A DNA stretch of 64,000 bases, taken from NCBI RefSeq assembly GCF_024385465.1, contig NZ_JANFLS010000005.1, positions 186,001 to 250,000 on the forward strand. Reading direction: 5' to 3'. Both the position numbers and the translations under genes were made by a program. This document shows positions 59,792-64,000 of the stretch, piece after piece (position 1 is the first letter of the stretch; each line of letters begins with the position of its first letter). The DNA is from Arthrobacter sp. zg-Y844. GTDB taxonomy: Bacteria; Actinomycetota; Actinomycetes; Actinomycetales; Micrococcaceae. The notes under the pieces were generated by a model. The model was not told the origin of the DNA. It was given only the letters and a program-made list of their open reading frames with translations, and ran no database searches.

Positions 59792-61471
59792 CTACTCCGC
59801 CTTCCGGACCGGCGCCGGTACGTGCATCCGGCCGTCCAGCCAGTCCTGCGCCGCGGAATCCGCCACCTTGTAGTGCATCTTCTTTCCGGTGGCGGTCATC
59901 GGCACTTCGTCGACAAAACGGTAGCCGCGGGGCCGCTTGAAATCGGCCAGCCCGGGATGGGCCAGGCAAAACGCATCCAGCCCGTCGGCGTCGAGCTCCG
60001 CGTCCCGGCGCACCACGTACGCCACCACGCGCTGGCCCCACCGGTCATCCGGCACTCCCACCACCACGGATTCGAGGACGCCGGGGTGGTCCGCGAGCGC
60101 GGCTTCCACCTGCACGGGATGGATGTTCTCCCCGCCGGAAATGATCATGTCATCGGTCCGGCCCATGATGGTCAGGTAACCTTCCGCATCCCAGGTGGCC
60201 ATGTCCCCGGGGTAAAGCCACCCGTCGTGGAACTTCTCCTCCTCGACGTGGGGCAGGTTGGCGTAGCTGAACCCGGATTTCGGCGAGCGCATGATCACCT
60301 CGCCGATTTCGCTGCCGTCCCGGGCGGCCAGTTCGTGCGGCTGCCCGCGGCGGCCTTCAAACACGCGGACGACGGCGACGTCGTCGTCCGTGCACGCCCG
60401 CCCGGCACTGCCGGCATGGGCGGGGAGGTCCTCGGGCCGCAGGAAGGTGTTCCAGAAACCCTCGGTGGTCCCGTAGCCGTTGAAGATCCGGGGCGTGAGC
60501 AGTTCCTGGTACCGGATCGCTGCGGCGCGGTCCAACGGTGCACCCATGGTGACGATGCCCCGCAGGGTCTCCAGGTTCCGCGGATTCTTTTCCTGCTCGA
60601 CGGCGATCATCTCCAGCGTGGTCGGGGCGCCGATCAGATACGTCAGCCCCTGCTCCCCCACCCAGTCCAGCACCGTCGAAGGGTTAAAGCTGCGCAGCGG
60701 CACCACGGACCCGCCGATGTAGAACACCGGGTTGGGCCCGCCGGAGTGCAGGCCGCCGCGGTGGAACCACGGGGTCATGTTCAGGGTGCGGTCCTGCGGG
60801 CTGAGCGGAAAGTGCATGATGACGTCGTGCGCGCTCATCAGCTCGGCGATGGACGGCAGCGGCACCCCCTTGGGCATGCCCGTGGTGCCCGAGGTGTAGA
60901 AGCGGGTGCTTTCCTCGAAGGTGGAAAAGTCCACGGGGAGGTCCGGCAGGTCCCCGGCGGCCTGCTCGACGGCGGTGTCGAAGTCCTGCCCCAAATGCCC
61001 GGAGCCCAGTCCCCAGGCCCCGGAGTCGGGAGCGCCCGCCACCAGGACCAGCGGCGACACCCCGGCAAGCTCCAGCGCCTGCGCAGCGGTCTCGGTGTGC
61101 TCGGCGTCCACAACGAACACCACCGGATCACTGTCCCGCAGGATATGCGCCGTCTCCGCGGGCGCCAGCCGGTAGTTCACCGGAACGCTGACAGCCCCCA
61201 GCCGCTGGGTCGCCAGGTACAGGAGGGCGAATTCGATGCCGTTGTAGAGCTGGTAGAGCACCCGGTCCCCGCGGCCCACGCCGCGCTCGGCCAGGGCGCG
61301 CGCTACGGAGTTCACGGCGTCGCCCAGCTGGGCGTACGTGAATTCCCGGCCCGACGGCGGATCGGCGAGGGCAACGCGGTCAGCGTACCGGGCAACATTG
61401 CGTGCGAAGCCGGCCGCATAGGTCAGGGAGTGTTCGAAGTAGTTCCGGTAACGGGCGGGATCGTAGCTCAC
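59792..61471 (-). CDS. Acyl-CoA ligase (AMP-binding adenylating enzyme)
   Basis: A 559-residue member of the ANL superfamily. The P-loop is TRFYTSGTTGMPKGVPLP, then IFNGYGTTEGFWNTFL (A5) and WLYPGDMATWDAEGYLTIMG (A7/A8). The catalytic Lys motif is at the end: VPMTATGKKMHYKV. All signatures are intact. It activates a fatty or aromatic acid as acyl-AMP and then acyl-CoA or acyl-ACP; an aryl or medium-chain fatty acid substrate is possible. It is the central gene of the operon with the ketosynthase and FabL-like reductase; the two starts/stops are adjacent, so coupled translation is likely. Confidence 0.93.
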   Translation of the reverse strand: MSYDPARYRNYFEHSLTYAAGFARNVARYADRVALADPPSGREFTYAQLGDAVNSVARALAERGVGRGDRVLYQLYNGIEFALLYLATQRLGAVSVPVNYRLAPAETAHILRDSDPVVFVVDAEHTETAAQALELAGVSPLVLVAGAPDSGAWGLGSGHLGQDFDTAVEQAAGDLPDLPVDFSTFEESTRFYTSGTTGMPKGVPLPSIAELMSAHDVIMHFPLSPQDRTLNMTPWFHRGGLHSGGPNPVFYIGGSVVPLRSFNPSTVLDWVGEQGLTYLIGAPTTLEMIAVEQEKNPRNLETLRGIVTMGAPLDRAAAIRYQELLTPRIFNGYGTTEGFWNTFLRPEDLPAHAGSAGRACTDDDVAVVRVFEGRRGQPHELAARDGSEIGEVIMRSPKSGFSYANLPHVEEEKFHDGWLYPGDMATWDAEGYLTIMGRTDDMIISGGENIHPVQVEAALADHPGVLESVVVGVPDDRWGQRVVAYVVRRDAELDADGLDAFCLAHPGLADFKRPRGYRFVDEVPMTATGKKMHYKVADSAAQDWLDGRMHVPAPVRKAE

Positions 61472-61501
61472 TGATGCTTCCTTTCAGTCCGGACGGCGCC
61501 C

Positions 61502-62341
61502 TTACCGGCTGCCGCCTCGGGTGGGCCGGGTTGGCCGGTCCGGCAGGGCGACCGGCGGGCCGGACGCGTCGGAATGGAACGGCGGGGCAATGACCGAGAG
61601 GCCGCCGTCGACCGCCAGGACCTGGCCGGTGATGTACTCCGCACCCGGCGAGAGCAGGAACTCCACCGCGGCGGCCATTTCATCCACGGTGCCGGGACGG
61701 CGTTTGGGCAGGCGGGAGATGACGCTGTCCATGGGCGCCATGCCATCCATGGAGTAGAAGTAGTCCAGCGAATCGGAATCGATCAGCCCGCCGTTCACCG
61801 CGTTGACGTTGATGCCGTAGGGACCGAATTCCACCGCCATGAACCGGACAAAGGACTCCACTGCGGCTTTGTAGGAGCCGAGGGCGGCATAGGTCGGGAA
61901 GGCCCGGGTACTGCCGTAACTGGTGAGCGCGACTATCCGGCCGCCGTCGTCCATCAGTTTCACCGCTTCCTGCGCGCCGAGGACAAACGGCCGCACGTTC
62001 ACGGCGTATGCACGGTCCAGATGATGGGTTTTCAGGTCCACCACGTTCTTGAACGCGGCGGCGGCGGCGTTGTTGATGAAGTAGTCCAGCCGGCCGTATT
62101 CGTCCGCTGCGGCATCGAAGAGCCGGACAATGTCTTCGGGGTTCTCCACATCGGCCTGCACCCTGATGCCGCTGCCGCCGAGTTCCTGCAGCGTGGTGAC
62201 CACTTCCTTGGCCAGTTCGGCATTCCGCCGGTAACTGACGACGACGGCGGTCCCCTGCGCCGCGAGCCGCTCCGCCACGCGCCGGCCGATTCCCCGCGAA
62301 GCACCGGTGATCAGCGCTACCTTTCCGCCGCCATGTCCCAC
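61502..62341 (-). CDS. FabL-like enoyl-ACP reductase (SDR)
   Basis: A 279-residue SDR. The cofactor site is VALITGASRGIGRRVAERL. The active-site pair is Y151-x6-K158 in the segment PTYAALGSYKAAVESF; Bacillus FabL has Tyr151 and Lys158 with the same x6 spacing, while classical SDRs use YxxxK. NVNAVNGGLIDSDSLDYFYS also resembles FabL's VNAVSGGAIDTDALKHF. It would reduce the enoyl double bond in the last step of chain elongation. It is first in the three-gene operon, 30 bp upstream of the ligase. No ACP or dehydratase gene is in the window. Confidence 0.87.
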   Translation of the reverse strand: MGHGGGKVALITGASRGIGRRVAERLAAQGTAVVVSYRRNAELAKEVVTTLQELGGSGIRVQADVENPEDIVRLFDAAADEYGRLDYFINNAAAAAFKNVVDLKTHHLDRAYAVNVRPFVLGAQEAVKLMDDGGRIVALTSYGSTRAFPTYAALGSYKAAVESFVRFMAVEFGPYGINVNAVNGGLIDSDSLDYFYSMDGMAPMDSVISRLPKRRPGTVDEMAAAVEFLLSPGAEYITGQVLAVDGGLSVIAPPFHSDASGPPVALPDRPTRPTRGGSR

Positions 62342-62471
62342 GTGTGTCCTCCTGCGCCCGGCTGTAGTGCATCACACCTTGTCACCGGTGCCGTCCGGGA
62401 AACAAGACCCGCAACGAAACCTGCGCTACGCGAGTGCCCGACCCGGCTACGTGCCCTGCGGCACCCGCCGG

Positions 62472-63116
62472 TCAGGAGCGGAGATAGGCCAGAGTCGCCA
62501 GCACCCTGCGGTGGCCGCTGTCCGACTGGGCCAGCCCGAGCTTCGCGAAGATATTGCCGATGTGTTTGCTGACCGCGGTTTCGGAGACGGAAATGGCCGA
62601 GGCAATGGCGGTGTTGCCCAGCCCTTCGGCCACCAGCCCCAGCACTTCGAACTCGCGCGGAGTCAGCGACCGGATGGGATCCTGGTTGCTGCGCCGGCTG
62701 AACAGCTGGGCGATGACCTCCGGGTCCATGGCGGTGCCGCCGGCAGCCACACGCCGCAGTCCGTCCACGAATTCGCCGACGTTGCCCACCCGCTCCTTCA
62801 GCAGGTAGCCCACGCCCTGGGCGCCGGAGGCCAGCAGCCGGCTGGCGTACCGGTCCTCCACATACGCGGAGAGGACCAGCACCGGGAACTCGGGAACCCG
62901 GGACCTCAGTTCCAGGGCGGCCCGCAGCCCCTCGTTGGTGAAGGTCGGCGGCATCCGGACGTCCAGCACGGCGCCGTCGGCGCTGCCGGGTTCGAAGGCC
63001 GCGAGCAGGTCATCGGCGTTGTCCCAGGAACCCACCACGTCGAACCCTTCGCTCTCGAGCAGCAGTTCCAGCCCGGCGCGCAGCAGGGCATCATCTTCGG
63101 CGATTAGAAGGCGCAT
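62472..63116 (-). CDS. NarL/LuxR-type response regulator
   Basis: A 214-residue regulator. The receiver domain (MRLLIAEDDALLRAGLELLL) has its phosphorylation site in DGAVLDVRMPPT (Asp52) and a conserved Lys at GYLLKERVG. The LuxR HTH at the C-terminus is SLTPREFEVLGLVAEGLGNT, then AIASAISVSETAVSKHIGNI. The start overlaps the 3' end of the histidine kinase gene by 13 bp, so the two form a two-component pair. Confidence 0.93.
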   Translation of the reverse strand: MRLLIAEDDALLRAGLELLLESEGFDVVGSWDNADDLLAAFEPGSADGAVLDVRMPPTFTNEGLRAALELRSRVPEFPVLVLSAYVEDRYASRLLASGAQGVGYLLKERVGNVGEFVDGLRRVAAGGTAMDPEVIAQLFSRRSNQDPIRSLTPREFEVLGLVAEGLGNTAIASAISVSETAVSKHIGNIFAKLGLAQSDSGHRRVLATLAYLRS

Positions 63117-64000
63117 GGCAGCTCCACCCTTATGTTTGTTGGTCCGCCCTCAGGGCTGTTCAGCACCAGCCGGCCGCCGAACGCGGCGGCACGGCGGGCA
63201 ATCCCGGCCAGACCGGTGCCGGAGCCGTTTGCGTCGGTTGCGCTCTGCGCGCCGGCGGCCGGATCCGCCCTCGCGCCGCCGCGGCCGTCGTCGTTCACCA
63301 GGATCACCAGGACGTCCTCCCGTGCCGTTGATTCGGTGCGGAGCACCACGTCGATCCGGGAGGCGCCGGAGTGTTTCGCAGCATTGGTCAGGGCTTCGGC
63401 CAGGACGAAATATGCCGCCGATTCCACTGCTGCCGGCGCGCGCAGCAGACCCTCCACCTCCAGGGAGCAGGGTATGGGCGAGCGGCTGGTGAGGGCCGAG
63501 GCCGCACCGCCCAGGCCGAGTTCGTCCAGGACCGGCGGATAAATATCGTGTACCGCGGCGCGCAGTCCGGCGAGTGCTTCCGACGCGGCATCCTGTGCCC
63601 GCCCGATGAACGGTACGGCGGCCGCCGGGTCGGTTTCGGCCGCACGCTGGGCCAGTCCCAGCATCATCACGACGCCGACCAGCCGGTTCTGCGCGCCGTC
63701 GTGCAGTTCGCGTTCAATCCGGCGCAGCTCCGCCGCATGGGCGGCCAGGGCACTGGCCCGGGCCGCCGAAAGATCGGAAATGCGGCGGGCCAGGTCCGCA
63801 TACCGGCGCGGGGAAAGGATCCCCAGGGTCGCCGCACTGAACCGCCGTGCCAGCCAGGGCAGCAGCAGCCATGCCCCGGCGGCGTATACGAGTCCCAGCA
63901 GCATCATCAGGACGGCATCGCCCCAGCTGCGGACGAAGATGGTCAGTTCCAGCGGTGCGTCCGGCGGGAACAGCTGCCACAGGGGCGCCGCCGCTACATA
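63104..64000 (-). CDS. Sensor histidine kinase, HisKA_3 type (5' end beyond window)
   Basis: The reading frame is open to the window edge, so the N-terminal sensor and some membrane helices are missing. Visible are a membrane segment (MMLLGLVYAAGAWLLLPWLA), the phosphoaccepting RRIERELHDGAQNRLVGVVM (HisKA_3), the N-box ALTNAAKHSGASRIDV and the G-box GSGTGLAGIARRAAAFGGRL. It is the partner of the response regulator. NarL/LiaS-type kinases sense membrane or envelope stress, but the signal cannot be read here. Confidence 0.9.
   Translation of the reverse strand, partial: YVAAAPLWQLFPPDAPLELTIFVRSWGDAVLMMLLGLVYAAGAWLLLPWLARRFSAATLGILSPRRYADLARRISDLSAARASALAAHAAELRRIERELHDGAQNRLVGVVMMLGLAQRAAETDPAAAVPFIGRAQDAASEALAGLRAAVHDIYPPVLDELGLGGAASALTSRSPIPCSLEVEGLLRAPAAVESAAYFVLAEALTNAAKHSGASRIDVVLRTESTAREDVLVILVNDDGRGGARADPAAGAQSATDANGSGTGLAGIARRAAAFGGRLVLNSPEGGPTNIRVELPCAF

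Overview
The window looks like a chromosomal segment of a high-GC actinobacterium of the Micrococcaceae (Arthrobacter sensu lato). The support is strong G/C third-position bias in almost all genes, a mycothiol-dependent type maleylpyruvate-isomerase-fold protein, the actinobacterial trio phosphomutase/DUF3090/SCO1664, a DUF222-HNH protein, a DinB2-type polymerase and an Rv0909-like small protein. No rRNA, tRNA, CRISPR array, transposase or integrase is visible. Names rest on motif recognition by eye, not on database searches.

Layout. 1-12 kb: a TetR regulator divergent from a DHA2 drug exporter, an SDR, small stress-type proteins, a two-gene HTH/Clp-N module with a leaderless promoter and twin operators, a methyltransferase, a quinone reductase, an LTA-synthase-like enzyme and N5-(carboxyethyl)ornithine synthase. 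12-21.6 kb: HxlR/aldo-keto reductase pair, a MurJ-like flippase, EcsC, a DinB2-like polymerase, an amino-acid permease, a cyclic-nucleotide-domain/thioredoxin-reductase-like fusion and PhzF. 21.8-27 kb: two paralogous membrane proteins and the decayed 3' end of a third copy, with a flavin monooxygenase-SDR pair lying directly against the broken end of the third copy. 27-37.2 kb: GrpB, fatty acid desaturase, DUF3500 lipoprotein, permeases, a LysR/EamA pair and the phosphomutase/DUF3090/SCO1664 operon.

37.3-44.2 kb is the accessory part. Genes of lower GC and unknown function and a HigBA toxin-antitoxin pair (antitoxin carrying an ImmA/IrrE peptidase) lie around a host-like poxB. Two separate SCO1664 gene fragments lie on either side of poxB, in an order that a simple interruption cannot explain.

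44.2-50.8 kb holds jetA-jetB-jetC of a Wadjet plasmid-defence operon with 4-bp start/stop overlaps. The nuclease gene jetD is missing, and the next gene is a DUF2236 oxygenase-like protein. 50.9-58.5 kb: a DUF222-HNH protein with a 15-bp tandem repeat, a PCD/VOC-like protein, GNAT, LysR, a DsbA-like lipoprotein, a PAP2 phosphatase and a membrane-anchored protein built from two copies of one domain. 58.5-62.3 kb: a ketosynthase / acyl-CoA ligase / FabL-like enoyl reductase operon. The window ends inside a LuxR-type two-component system.

The best candidates for follow-up are the JetD-less Wadjet operon, the Ile steric gate in the DinB2-like polymerase, the decayed paralogue array, the SCO1664 fragments, the leaderless HTH/Clp-N module and the FabL-like cluster.
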